A DNA stretch of 64,000 bases from Neoceratodus forsteri (lineage: Eukaryota; Chordata; Ceratodontiformes; Ceratodontidae). The position numbers and the translations under genes are program-made. Shown here one piece after another: positions 32,578 to 42,868 of this stretch (the first letter of the stretch is position 1; each line of letters begins with the position of its first letter). The stretch covers positions 1,557,536,501-1,557,600,500 of the forward strand of contig CM057455.1 of assembly GCA_016271365.2 (NCBI GenBank). Reading direction: 5' to 3'. The notes under the pieces are model-generated. The model was not told where the DNA came from. It ran no database searches and was given only the letters and a program-made list of their open reading frames with translations.

Positions 32578-32878
32578 CACAAAGAAGGAGTAGACCGCAC
32601 AGCAACGTGAGCGGGTGCTCAATACATGAGGTGCTACCCTCAAAATTATTCCAAAAACGAAAGTAAATGAGCAATCAGGAGCGGGTGAATGTTCTGCTCA
32701 TTTATTCCAGAAAGAAGGACAATACCAACATCCCCTGCGCTTCAGCTCATGCCTTCAAAGGGGCCCCCCTTTGAAGGCATGAGCCAAAGCGCAGGGGTTG
32801 TTGGTACTGTCCTTTTTTCTGGACTAAACGAGCAGAACATTCACCCGCTCCTGAGTGCTCATTTACTTTAGTTTGTGA
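32578..32878. mobile_element. 301-bp insertion: 77-bp head plus 220-bp palindrome
   Basis: The 11-bp TTGGTGTTTTA lies at 32567-32577 and 32879-32889, a perfect duplication. The inserted DNA has a non-palindromic head (32578-32654) and then a palindrome from 32655 to 32874, whose centre reads AAAGGGGCCCCCCTTT. Arms share AAGTAAATGAGCA, AGGAGCGGGTGAATGTTCTG and the GCCTTCAAAGG core. No promoter box or frame was found. An 11-bp duplication is long for a cut-and-paste MITE and more like LINE-mediated insertion. Confidence 0.75.
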
Positions 32879-33435
32879 TTGGTGTTTTAACCTCTATGCC
32901 ACTGCTTTGGTGATCAGTGCCCCCTTCCTTAGTCACACCTGTCTCTGTGATCAGTAGGGCATAACCTTCAGGTGGCAGCTCAGGTGGGTGATTCCTGATG
33001 TCTTTAATTCTTTCTAGCCCTGAAGGAATTGTAGCTTGCATTTCCCTAGATTTACTGTCCCATTTCATCTGCTGTCCAGCAGGGGCTACGTCAGATGCTG
33101 GGGAGTGCTAACCATATTTTAAAAACAGCCTTCCTAGTGCCTTATACACTTGTACTATTACTTCTCTTGTCCTACTTGCTAATTCTCTTCTTTATTTATT
33201 CTTGTCATCTGCTTCGTAACATCTCATGCAGGCCCTATTTGGGTCATAGACAGCTTGTTGCCCACCCTTGCAACTGCAATCTGGCCCCCCCCCATGCCGA
33301 TGCAGCCAACAATTGGGATACCCCACAGTTTCCCCCCTGTACTGGGACCTAAATGGTATCTCCTTCAAATCATCCAGAAGCAAATCAATTATAGGAAGAG
33401 CTGGGCCCACCAGAGGCAGGCAAAACCCCTCCACT

Positions 33436-33680
33436 CACCAACAGCCGGCCTGTGCTGCACCCAAGGTACGCTATTCTTCCCAGGACCTCTAGCAGCTCCT
33501 CAGTTGGCTACTCCGTGACACGGGGGGCCCACCATTGGATGACTGCATCAGCTGCTGCCTTGCTATTGGTGCGCCTCCTAACCTGGTACTGAAACTAAGC
33601 TCAGGCATCTGGGCTCGGACTTTCAGCGATCAGTGTTTTATTATTTGAATTTGGCACTGCCTTCCACCATGGCTTTCTCC
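33436..33680 (+). repeat. Long direct repeat, first copy
   Basis: Matches 34648-34892 at an offset of about 1,212 bp. Shared words include CACCAACAGC, GGCTACTCCGTGACA, CCCACCATTGGATGAC and TTTATTATTTGAATTTGG. About 85-90 percent of bases seem alike by eye. It may be a tandem 5' monomer of a retroelement or a solo-LTR-like pair. Confidence 0.8.
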
Positions 33681-33808
33681 CACTTTAATTTATATTCTGC
33701 CTGCATTTTCTTTGCATTATCCTGTTTAGCTAGCAATGCCACTTTAGCTTGTTTGGTGCCATACTGTGCTAGGAATTTAACTTTTAATTGCCTTGTTTAG
33801 CACGTAGC

Positions 33809-34068
33809 TGCCAGGATCCTCTGTATATGACATTAATTCTTTGATAAATTTCTAGTGCAGGTAGATAGTGCTAGCCAGCCTTCCGTCTCATTCCTAAAGT
33901 TAAAATTGTACTGCAGAAGTTAAAGCCTAATTGTAATGCCAGGATACTCTGCAAATGCCATTAATTCTTTGTTTGATACATCTCTAGTGCAGGTAGGTGG
34001 CGCTAGCCAGCCTTCCATCTCACTCCTAAAGTTAAAATTGTACTGCAGAAGTTAGAGCCTAACTGTAA
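33809..34068 (+). repeat. Tandem duplication, about 130-bp unit, two copies
   Basis: Units 33809-33936 and 33937-34068. Both carry TGCCAGGATNCTCTG, ATTAATTCTTTG, CTAGTGCAGGTAG, GCTAGCCAGCCTTCC and AAAATTGTACTGCAGAAGTT. They differ by point changes and a few inserted bases. Confidence 0.9.
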
Positions 34069-34370
34069 AGCAGATAGCCAACTTGTTCCTTTTAAAAAAC
34101 TGAATTGCCTAACTGCCGCATTTTGTCTCTGCTAACCCTCTACTGCTACTGTGCTTTTTTTCCTTTTCTCCCGACCCCCCTATTTCTGACTGCATTCTAC
34201 TCCACGCTCCTGCTAATATTCTTAATTTCCCCCACCTGTCCTTTCACCTTGTCTCCTTGATAGCTTTTCCTGGTTCCCTGCTACTGATTGTGCCCCCCAC
34301 CCCCTTGGCCTGAGCTTGGCTCGGTCACTCCCACCAATTGACTCAATCCCCAGAATCTAACCCCTGCTTT

Positions 34371-34545
34371 TCTACCTGTCTCCTGCTCTTTTGTCCTGGT
34401 GTCTGCTCCCCCCCACCCCGATTTAACAACTTAGTGCTCACTTCCTTAACTGTGGTTCTCTGGCTGTCTCCTGTTCTTTTGTTCTGGTGTCTGCTCCCTG
34501 CCCCCTGATTTAATTACCTTTGTGCTCACCTTCTTAACTGTGCCC
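34371..34545 (+). repeat. Tandem duplication, about 88-bp unit, two copies
   Basis: The word CTGTCTCCTG is followed by CTTTTGT, CTGGTGTCTGCTCCC, GATTTAA, GTGCTCAC and CTTAACTGTG in both units, at an offset of 88 bp. The sequence is pyrimidine-rich and non-coding. Confidence 0.8.
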
Positions 34546-34647
34546 TCTTCTCTCCCTCTTCTCAGACAATCCAGTGAGAGGTCCTGCTTCGGGCGACTCT
34601 GCCCCAATGGACCCCGGGAAGCGGCTTCCTGCCTGCTGCCCTTCCAT

Positions 34648-34892
34648 CACCAACAGCTAGCCTGCGCTACACCCAAGGTACACATTCTTCCCTGGACCTC
34701 TAGCGGCTCCTTGAAAGGCTACTCCGTGACATGGGGGACCCACCATTGGATGACAGCACCAGCTGATGCCTTGCTATTGGCGCACCTTGTAACCCGGTGC
34801 TGAAACTATGCTCAGGCATTTGGGCTCAGACTTTTGGCGATTAGTGCTTTATTATTTGAATTTGGTGCTGCCTTTCACCACGGCTTTCTACT
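34648..34892 (+). repeat. Long direct repeat, second copy
   Basis: Second copy of 33436-33680, in the same strand. It lies about 240 bp before the first recognisable LINE coding sequence at 35130. The spacer between the copies (33681-34647) holds the two tandem duplications described here. Confidence 0.8.
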
Positions 34893-35129
34893 TGAATTTT
34901 CTCCTGCCCGCCTCCCCACCCCGGCACTCTTTAAATCCACCTGTTTTTAGTCTCCTCCCCTCCTTCTCACAGATTGGACCTCTCCAATTCAGTGCCTTAA
35001 AGAGAAACACTCCCTCTAGCTGCCAATTCCATTTGTACTATACAGCATTGGCTGCCAGTCCCCCTCCCACCTGGCAGGTAGCACACACATGTTACCCTTG
35101 CCATCACCCACTTTACTAACACTCTTCTA

Positions 35130-37300
35130 GACATCCAAGATCGTCATTTCCCTATAGCCACTAGAAGAGTCTGTGGTGGTTATACTTACTGGATCTCAAA
35201 GGAACTCCTCTCAGTTATGAAAGAGAGGGACAGCAAATGGATCGCGCACAAGCAAACCTCCTCCCCCACCCTATGGAACAAATACCAGTGCCTGCACAAC
35301 CGCTGCAAGTGCCTGGCCCAATCCCTCAAACAGGATTACTGCACCAAGCTGCAGAGGGAAAGTCTCAGCAATCCCAGAAGCTTCTGGAGCTCCATCAGCT
35401 CCCTTCTCGTCCCTCACACCAACAGCCCAAATGTACACCTCAGTTCCCCATGTGGCCTCCTGACCGACCCTGGTGAGGTAGCCAATGCCTTTAACCTCAG
35501 ATTCACTGACCTGTCTGCCCTCCTGAACAAACTTGCTTCCTGTATCCCCTCCACTACACGGTCTAGTGCCAACGCCAACCCCTCCCCCCTTGCTAGGCAC
35601 CCAGCACACCCTGGCTCCACTCAGTCTGCTCCTCCTTCCCCTCCACCCCACTTTCCATTTCAAGGTCATCTCCCCAAAATATACTCTCAAACTCCTCCAG
35701 GGACTGCTAAACCGAGGCAGCCCAGGCTCTGATGGTCTCTCCCCTGTGTTCCTCAAAATTGTGGCCCCTGTCATTGCCAAACTCCTCTCCTTCATTCTCA
35801 ATCTAGCCTTGACTACCTCTTCCATGGAAAACTGCCAAGGTTGTTCCTATATTCAAAACAGGGAACCCCCACTCCTCTGATAACTACCAACCAATATCTA
35901 TCCTCCCCCACCTAAGTAAACTCCTCAAAAAAGTTGTGTATCAACAACTGTCAAGAGTACCTCACCAAATATGATATCCTTTGTAGCCAGCAACATGGCT
36001 TCCACCAGCACCATAGCACCTCCACAGCCCTATTCACCGACATATCCTTACAAATATGGATCAAGGGCAGGCCACCAGCATCATATTTGTTGACCTGTCA
36101 AAAGCTTTTGATGTGGTAAACCATTCACTCCTCCTCTCCAAACTGAACCTGATTGTCTCCTCCGAGGAAACCTCGCAGTGGTTTCGGAGCTACCTTACTG
36201 GCTGTTCCCAATATGTCTGCATAGGCTCTTCCACCTCTCCTGCCTTATCCATCTCCTCCAGAGTCCCTCAGGGCTCCATCCTGGGCCCCCTTCTCTTCAC
36301 CATTTTCGTCAACACCCTCGCATTGGACAGCCTCATCCGCAAATCCATCCTCTACGCCGATGATCTGGTTATATACCACAGCAACAAATCTATTCCCCAC
36401 TTATTCTCCATCTTCACACAGAACTACTGCACTGCCTTTAATTGGCTCTCCAACAACCTGATGATAGTTAATGCCAAAAGACCAATTCAATGCTGTTTGG
36501 GTCAAAACCTTTCCTCAACAGAGCCCACAAACTAACTCTTCTGTCTTTATCCATCCTCCAAGTGGCCTGCCCTTGAAACTGTCCACATCTTCAAATACCT
36601 GGGGGTCACGCTTGATCCCTCCCTCTCTTTCACTGATCATATTAACTCATTGTTCCACAGGATAAATCTGAAACTCTGTGCGGTATACTGAGTCCTACCC
36701 CTCCTGATTCCTGAGGTCTGCATTACTATTGCAAGAGGGAAACCTCCTCCCCATCCTGGACTACTGCTCCCCAGTCTACTCTCGTGTCTCCTCTGCCCTT
36801 TGAACACGACTCGTAACTGTCTACAATAGCCTCTGCCACTTTGCCCTGTCCGCCCCCTGCTCCATCCATCACTGTGACCTATACCGTTCCCTAAACTGGC
36901 TCTGTCTGCAAGGTCACTTTGATTTCACTCTCTGCTGCCTCACTGATACTTGCATTAGAAGCGGTCCTGCCTCCCCTCTATCTGCCTTCTTCAAACTCCT
37001 GTACCTTGTGTAGGCATCTCCACTCCTCCTCTGTCCCTCCCCTAGAGATGCCACGAACCACCACTAACATGGTTGGGAAAGCCCTATCAGTTGTGGCTCC
37101 CTTGCTATGGAACGGGCTGCCTGCCCCACTCAGATCATCAACACACCTCATGCCTTTAAGCTTAACTTTAAATCTTGGCTCCTTATTAGGGACAGCTGAA
37201 CCTGTCCCTTCAGGTAACACCCACCTCTCCAACTCCCCCCTGGTCCAGATGCCTATTTTCTCTCTCCTTTCTGTGTTGCTATAGCCTGTTCAAGACATCT
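35130..37300 (+). pseudogene. L2-like LINE ORF2 (5'-truncated: linker, reverse transcriptase, C-terminus)
   Basis: Reverse transcriptase of an L2-group LINE (Crack/Daphne-like branches are possible). The linker is open at 35217-35732 (KERDSKWIAHKQTSSPTLWN). Then SPGSDGLSPVFLKIV (about 35718-35765), VDLSKAFDVVNHSLLLSKLN (about 36088-36150), SSRVPQGSILGPLLFTIFV (about 36255-36310) and YADDLVIYHS (about 36353-36382). The C-terminal part is more decayed: LPILDYCSPVYSRVS near 36750-36790 and WNGLPAPLRSS near 37107-37140. No endonuclease was found upstream, so the copy starts inside ORF2. Confidence 0.85.
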
Positions 37301-37605
37301 TCAGTGTCTGAAGGGTGGGGGGGGGAAGGTTAACTCCTTATTGTGCCTTAAGTGCAACTAACTTTTTTGCTACCACTGTATTGAATTTGAACAACTGTAC
37401 TGTCTCCCCTACTGGGCTGTGTTCTAATCAGACTGTTTGTTAACCATTCGACTGCTTATCATGCCTCTATTTTGTATACTCTGTAATTTGTAATTTTACC
37501 TAGTGATGTCGTGCTTGTGCCTACTAGGCCCGGGTCATGCCTGTAAACTGTCCCCTGGACCAGTGCACCCTACCCGGTTAACAAAGTCATAAATAAATAA
37601 AACTA
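37301..37605 (+). repeat. L2-like LINE 3' UTR and tail
   Basis: Non-coding end after the C-terminus. It finishes with CCCCTGGACCAGTGCACC, CCGGTTAACAAAG and an ATAA tail (AAATAAATAAA at about 37593-37603). The tail resembles the LINE-like tail inside the repeat at 8555-8635 and 29065-29128 (CCAGTGGGCCTACC). Confidence 0.7.
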
Positions 37606-38103
37606 ACAGAAATGCACAAAAAGCATAGAACTCCAAAATATATCATAAAAGCAAGGCAGGGTTTATTTTTCCAGGCTCCCAATCCCAGAGGCTCTGGGCG
37701 CCACACAGTAAAAACACTGGTCTTCTAATAAAAATTCATAAAATCAGCATCACACATATTACATACAGTCATGTAAACCTTCTGATATAATATAGTTTCA
37801 GCAGTAAAAGCAAGAAGGGGGGAAGGCAATGGGTCCCCAAGACACAGTGTACCAGACCGGGAAAAGCCTGGCTGAAAAGGTGGGCCTTGAGGCAGGCCTT
37901 GAAAACCTCAATTGAAGGGCCTCATGTATAGTTGGTGGAAGCAAATTCCACAGGACGGGGCTGGTGACACTAAACGTTCTGTTATATAAGTCAAAACCAA
38001 GGCTTTCTTAAAGCGAAACAGGGTACCCTGGCTGCCCTGATGCTTCACGGCATGCTGCCACTTTACCTGTAGGTGGAGCATGACAACCAACAGAGCAGCC
38101 CAT
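37606..38103. repeat. Unassigned old repeat between two LINEs
   Basis: About 500 bp without a supported gene. The stretch AAAAGGTGGGCCTTGAGGCA followed by GCCTTGAAAACCTC near 37875-37910 resembles a common type of vertebrate LINE-derived 3' sequence, but I could not place it. It ends where the CR1 tail (AAACATAG)2 begins. Confidence 0.35.
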
Positions 38104-39650
38104 TGAAACATAGAAACATAGAAGTTGACGGCAGATAAGGACCGCAAGGCCCATCCAGTCTGCCTATTTCTTTTTCTACCTTATAAATGTGCCATCGGCC
38201 TTTGCTCTGTCAGTGGTCTATCTATTCATACTCATCTGTATTGCTCCCTTATGCCTATCCCATGCCTGTTTGAAGCCCTGCACTGTATTCATAGCTACCA
38301 CTTCCTGAGGTAGGCCGTTCCATGCATCTACCACCCTTTCTGTGAAAAAGTATTTCCTCACATTCCCCCTTAATCGGCCTCCCTCTAATCTCATGCTGTG
38401 TCCTCTTGTCCTGCTATTTTTCTTATATTTAAACATGTTAGACTCTTTCACCTTGTTAATGCCCTTAAGATGTTTGAATATCTCGATCATATTACCTCTC
38501 TCCCTCCTTTGCTCAAGGGTATACATATTGAGCTCGGTTAATCTATCCTCATATGTCTTCTGATGCAGTCCCTGCACCATTTTGGTTGCCCCTCTCTGGA
38601 CTGTCTCAATTTGGTTAATGTCCTTGTGAAGGTGTGGCCTCCAGTAGTGCATGCAGTACTCCAGATGGGGCCTAACCAGTGTCTTGTAAAGAGGGATTAT
38701 TACCTCTCTCTTATGACTTGTGATACCCCTACTTATACACCCTAACATCCCCCTAGCCTTACCTACTGCTTTAGAGGTCTGGTTGGATGATTTCAGGTCA
38801 TCAGTGATGATGATGCCCAAGTCTCTTTCTTCCTTTGTGACTGCCAGCAACTCCCCTCCCAGCCTATAGGTGGCTTCAGGGTTTCTCTTCCCTATGTGCG
38901 TGATCTTGCACTTCTTTGTATTAAATCCCAGTTGCCACTCTTCTGACCATTTTGCTACTTTATCCAAATCTCTTCTCATTCTGCCTACCCCATCTGGATC
39001 ATCTACTCTGTTGCAGATCTTGGTGTCATCTGCAAACAAACAAGCCTTACCCTCTAGTCCATCTGCAAGGTCACTAATGAAGATATTGAAGAGGACTGGC
39101 CCCAGGACTGATCCCTGAGGTACCCCACTTGTGACTTGCTTCTCTTCTGACTGTATACCATTTACCACCACTCTCTGTTTTCTGCCCAACCAGTTTGCCA
39201 CCCAGTTGACTAACTTCTGACCCATCCCAAGCCTACCCAGCTTATTTATCAATCTCTACGTGAAACAGTGTCAAAAGCTTTGCTGAAGTCAAGGTAGGCG
39301 ACATCAACTGCTCCCCTTGGTCCACCACTCTGGTTACCCAGTCAAAGAAATCTATGAGATTAGTTTGACAGGACCTTCCTTTGTAAACCCATGCTGTCTT
39401 GGATCCTGTGCCCTATGGATTCCAGGTGTTGCATATCCTTTCCTTAAGGAGTGCCTCCATAATCTTGCCCACTATTGAGGTAAGACTGACTGGTCTGTAG
39501 TTCCCTGCCTCCTCCCTGCTACCACGTTTGTGGAGCGGGATCACATGAGCCCTTCTCCAGTCTTCTGGGACCTCTCCTGTGCTCAGAGACTCACTAAACA
39601 GTTCTGCTAATGGCTCTGCGAGTTCCACCCTTAGCTCCTTAAGTACCCAT
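38104..39650 (-). pseudogene. CR1 LINE, 5'-truncated, with an open 344-codon reverse-transcriptase frame
   Basis: Minus-strand CR1 beginning inside the reverse transcriptase at about 39650 (RVELAEPLAELF) and ending at the conserved 3' terminus with two AAACATAG octamers at 38106-38121. The frame 38218-39252 is uninterrupted and carries SGVPQGSVLGPVLFNIFISD, LFADDTKICN (about 39010-39040), ERDLGIIITDDLK, LEYCMHYWRPHL, RRERGNMIEIF and FFTERVVDAWNGLPQEV. Just upstream, NYRPVSLTSIVGKIMEALL and a shifted DFSKAFDTV block lie at 39240-39500. It is the best preserved CR1 coding stretch in the window. The octamer tail is a CR1 hallmark. Confidence 0.92.
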
Positions 39651-41299
39651 TGGTGTGTGGAGAGGAACAGACATTATCTGCCTGCACAAGGCATGCTGAT
39701 TTACCCTGGTTTTCTCTCCAAGCATAATGCAGTCAGTTGTTTGCATCTACACATTGCTTTTCGAAGCACAGGCTCTTCTAGGGCACTCCCCAACATGCTT
39801 AGCACTGACAATCCCAGCACCCTGGGCCACCACGTAGCAGTGGTGCAGCAGGATCCGAGGCCCTACCTCCCTGGATGAGGTGAGCATCCATGTGAATATT
39901 ATCATTTGTCGACCAGGCTGCTTCTGATGTCTCAGGCTCAGAATAGGAACCTGGGTCACCAGTGTGCCAGGTGGCAACATGCTTCCCAGTGCCATGGAGC
40001 CTGAGCTAATTCTCTTTTATTTCCAGTCCAGTGTAGATTGTTTCTGGGAAAGGGAATACTTCAGCTTCCCATCTATTGTCATCAGAGTCACTTGCCTAAT
40101 CTGTTATTTAAGCAATAGTGACCGGGAATCTGGTCATTTTCGAGTGGTAAATGACCAGTTGGGGGGGATGGGTGGCCTGAGGCTCAGCTGAGCGCCACCT
40201 CCCTCCAGGCAGTCATGAATCCAAAGAAAAGACCATCTTCAAGGTTGTTCTTGCAATTATAAAATTAATTGCAATAATTACCTAGATTTTTGGGAGATAT
40301 TTTAAGTTTCTTTTGCTGTTTTGATTTGCCACAGAGTGGTGTGGAGCTAATAGTTTGTCAAGAGTACATTTTATGTTGACGACATTGCATGCCACACGGC
40401 ATCAGTTGGCAGCTAAAGTGGTCATTTCTAGCACATTACTGATCGATCCAGTAGACAATCAGGACCCTTGCTTGGCTCATGGAACATGTAATTAGACTTA
40501 TAATGCGCCTTACCTTTTAATTAATATTTCATACCCATGTGTTTTTGCTGTTACAGTAGGTACAGTATCTTGCATGTTACATTTCAAATTAAATTTGCTG
40601 GCCTGATAGCACAGTAACAGGGGCAGCTGTTTGCTATGCTAGCATTCTGAGTTCATGCCCTGAGGCCAGAATGATGCAGTGGGATGGCAGGAGAAGCATT
40701 TGCTGTCCTGCAGGATGCGCTTCTGCTCTGGGGGTGGGGGGAAGAGCAGTTCCTGCTGCAGCACTGCCCAGATGTCTCCAGGGACATTGTGTTTACAAAG
40801 CATCTTTAGGGCTGTGGAAAAAGGACCATGGGGTGGGTCATGGAAGGGGTGTGGGATGTGGGGGAATTTGATAGACACTAGAAAACAGGGACCGTAGTGA
40901 CATTTGGACTCCTGAGTAGAAAGAACATCAGAAAACAAAGCAGAGGGACATATATTATGCTTCTGAACAAGGCAGATTTTGTAAATAAGAGCATGCCCGC
41001 AGCATAGGCTCCTTGGGAAGGCAATCCTGAGGGCCAAAATCTGCAAAAGAAGTTACAATTCTTTTGCTGGGCACGTTACTTGAAATTATAATTAGAGTCT
41101 ATGCACTTTGACTATTGAAATGAAAGATGCAATTTACTGTGTGTTAATTTTTGCCATGTAAATCTTTTGTATATAGTATATAACTTTAACAATTGTGCTA
41201 CCAGGAAACCATTGAAAATTAGCTTAGGCTCAGTGATTGTATAACATATTTTCTCCTGTTTTAAATAAAAATGAAAAGATTGTTCTGCAATGATAGGAC
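39651..41299. other. Unassigned interval, candidate single-copy sequence
   Basis: No retroelement motif was recognised over about 1.6 kb. Short ORFs on both strands (for example 39747-39995 and 40639-41046, minus) show no domain, and overlapping frames on the opposite strand argue against coding. It contains GC-rich stretches near 40680-40870 and AT-rich ones near 40230-40600. It may be old host sequence. Confidence 0.4.
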
Positions 41300-41960
41300 A
41301 CTCTCAGAAGGAGACTTACAGTCATGTGGATGATGAAGGAGCTACTTTACTTACTTAAGGACAAAAGAGGAGGTCTATAGGATGAGATGAGCAAACTACA
41401 AAACACCAGCAAAAGGAGACAGCACAACAAGAACAAATTCAGAGAGCAATAAACACAGAATCCTGGGTGTGAAACAAGTGGCACAGGAGCAGATAGTGCT
41501 TGATGGCCTATTGAAATATAAAAAAGTTCTTTAGCTATGTGACTGAGAAGAGGAAATGCTGGCAGCTGTTTGATCTGAAGGACTGGAGATGTGGTGATAT
41601 AATAACCAAAGAACTAAATGTGGTCTCTTACTAAAATGAGACTTTTTGTATCTGTATTCGGAAACTCCAGAAAAAGAATAGTATTGTATGGTGGAAGCTT
41701 GTTCACAAGGAAGCAGAAAGGCAAGCTGCTGGGCCCGTGTGCGTTGACGCTTGAAGCAGTTAAAAGAGTGCTAAAAAATAGTAAACACAAGGCAGTTGGG
41801 CCTTATCAAATGCATACAAACATTTCGAGGGAAGTAGGCAAGGGACCAGTGATCCCCTAGCAGAAATACTTGAGTTATTAAAAGCTGTGTTCATTCCAGA
41901 TCATTGGAACGAGGCACCCATGGTGTAATGGTCATGTTAAGGCTGTGCTCAGTTAACAAA
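41300..41960 (+). pseudogene. Very old CR1/jockey-type LINE fragment
   Basis: The plus-strand reading gives LEAVKRVLKNSKHKAVGPYQ (about 41749-41808), close to the K-A-x-G-P-D block before the fingers of LINE reverse transcriptase. After a shift comes LLKAVFIPDHWNEAPMV (about 41878-41928), comparable to the W-K-x-A-x-V-x-P block. Upstream is Lys/Glu-rich decayed linker. Several stops. The fragment ends near 41960. Confidence 0.5.
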
Positions 41961-42508
41961 TTTGAGTGCCAGATAACTTAAGGGTGAACAATCAACTTCA
42001 CTACTTATTACTAAGGACCCTTCTTTAATAATAATAAAAAAAAACTCCCAACCAGGGTGGTTCAAGTTTCAGACTTGTTATTTTTCATTTTGATCTACTA
42101 CTGAGCTACAAGGGTACAACTTATGTACTTACACTTTGCATGTGATACACGCAAGGGAAAATGTCTAAACCAAAATTAGAATCAAACAAATATTTTTGTT
42201 GTATTAAGAATAATCTAATCTAAGAAAGCATAGCAGTCATAAAATAGGTGACTTTTAGGAACAATCACATGGACTGGAAAGCATCTTTACTGTGACGAGG
42301 TGACTGGCTCCACAAATGACCACTCACAAAGTGCATATAGATGATCCAGTCTTATTCATAAAATCTCTCCTAATATTATTCCTTGGGGAGCAATTATACC
42401 AAGGTAAGATGTATGCATTAAGACATGCCAGGGTGTGTGATTATGAGTGAATAATTGCATGTCTCAAGTGTGTCGTTTGGTACGAGGCACTTAGAAACAG
42501 ACACGTAA
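41961..42508. other. Unassigned AT-rich interval
   Basis: Nothing recognised. It contains short A-runs (42035-42045) and no protein-like frame. Confidence 0.4.
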
Positions 42509-42868
42509 GGCCTGATTTTCCATCGTGATGTAGATGCTGCAAGTCCCTGGGGCACTGAACATATGGCACAGGGGGCTTGCAGCTTTCCTTTGCTGCAGAT
42601 CGCAATTTTCTATCAGTTGCTCCAGATGCCGTAAGTTAGACCAGCCCCCCCCCCCGTCTAACTTTGTTTCATTTGGGGACCCTTTTTACAGGGCTTTCAC
42701 CAAACATTTGGTGCAAGCTGCTGTAAATCATGGAAAATGTTGCAACTACGCCAAATGTTCTAAAATTTGGTGCACGTTGCAGCAGTGTGTTTGGCGCAGT
42801 TGTGTCAAACATCAGGGTTCATGCAGGGCTTGGAACAAGCCTTGCGTCAACCTTTAAAAATTGAGCCC
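42509..42868. mobile_element. Possible MITE with GGCCTGATTTTC / GAGCCC ends
   Basis: The left end GGCCTGATTTTCCATCG and the reverse complement of the right end, GGGCTCAATTTTTAAAGG, are imperfect inverted repeats about 360 bp apart. The interior is non-coding and has a C11 run. Similar ends occur at 31601-31866. A CR1 3' end abuts at 42869. Confidence 0.4.

Larger units (their letters stand above)
32000..33440 (-). pseudogene. Unrecognised antisense coding-like region, interrupted
   Basis: Minus-strand frames at 33192-33434, 32868-33068 and around 32480-32570 read like fragments of one protein: Trp/Pro-rich first, then a segment rich in Pro, Glu and Lys (RNHPPELPPEGYALLITETG), then VKTP at the point where a 301-bp insertion with an 11-bp duplication splits it, then PVPEE beyond it. 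Another acidic Ser-rich segment lies at 32060-32220. The pattern loosely recalls the MYB-like partner proteins of Harbinger elements, but no domain could be confirmed. It could also be a decayed host gene or retroelement ORF. Confidence 0.3.

Noticed and set aside
40600..40690. A possible tRNA-derived SINE (GCCTGATAGCACAGTAAC, then GAGTTCATGCCC)
   Set aside because: The box A and box B matches are weak, and no tail or target duplication could be seen.
40639..41046. A 135-codon minus-strand frame in the quiet interval
   Set aside because: Two overlapping plus-strand frames of 66-72 codons occupy part of the same DNA, composition is not protein-like, and no domain was recognised.
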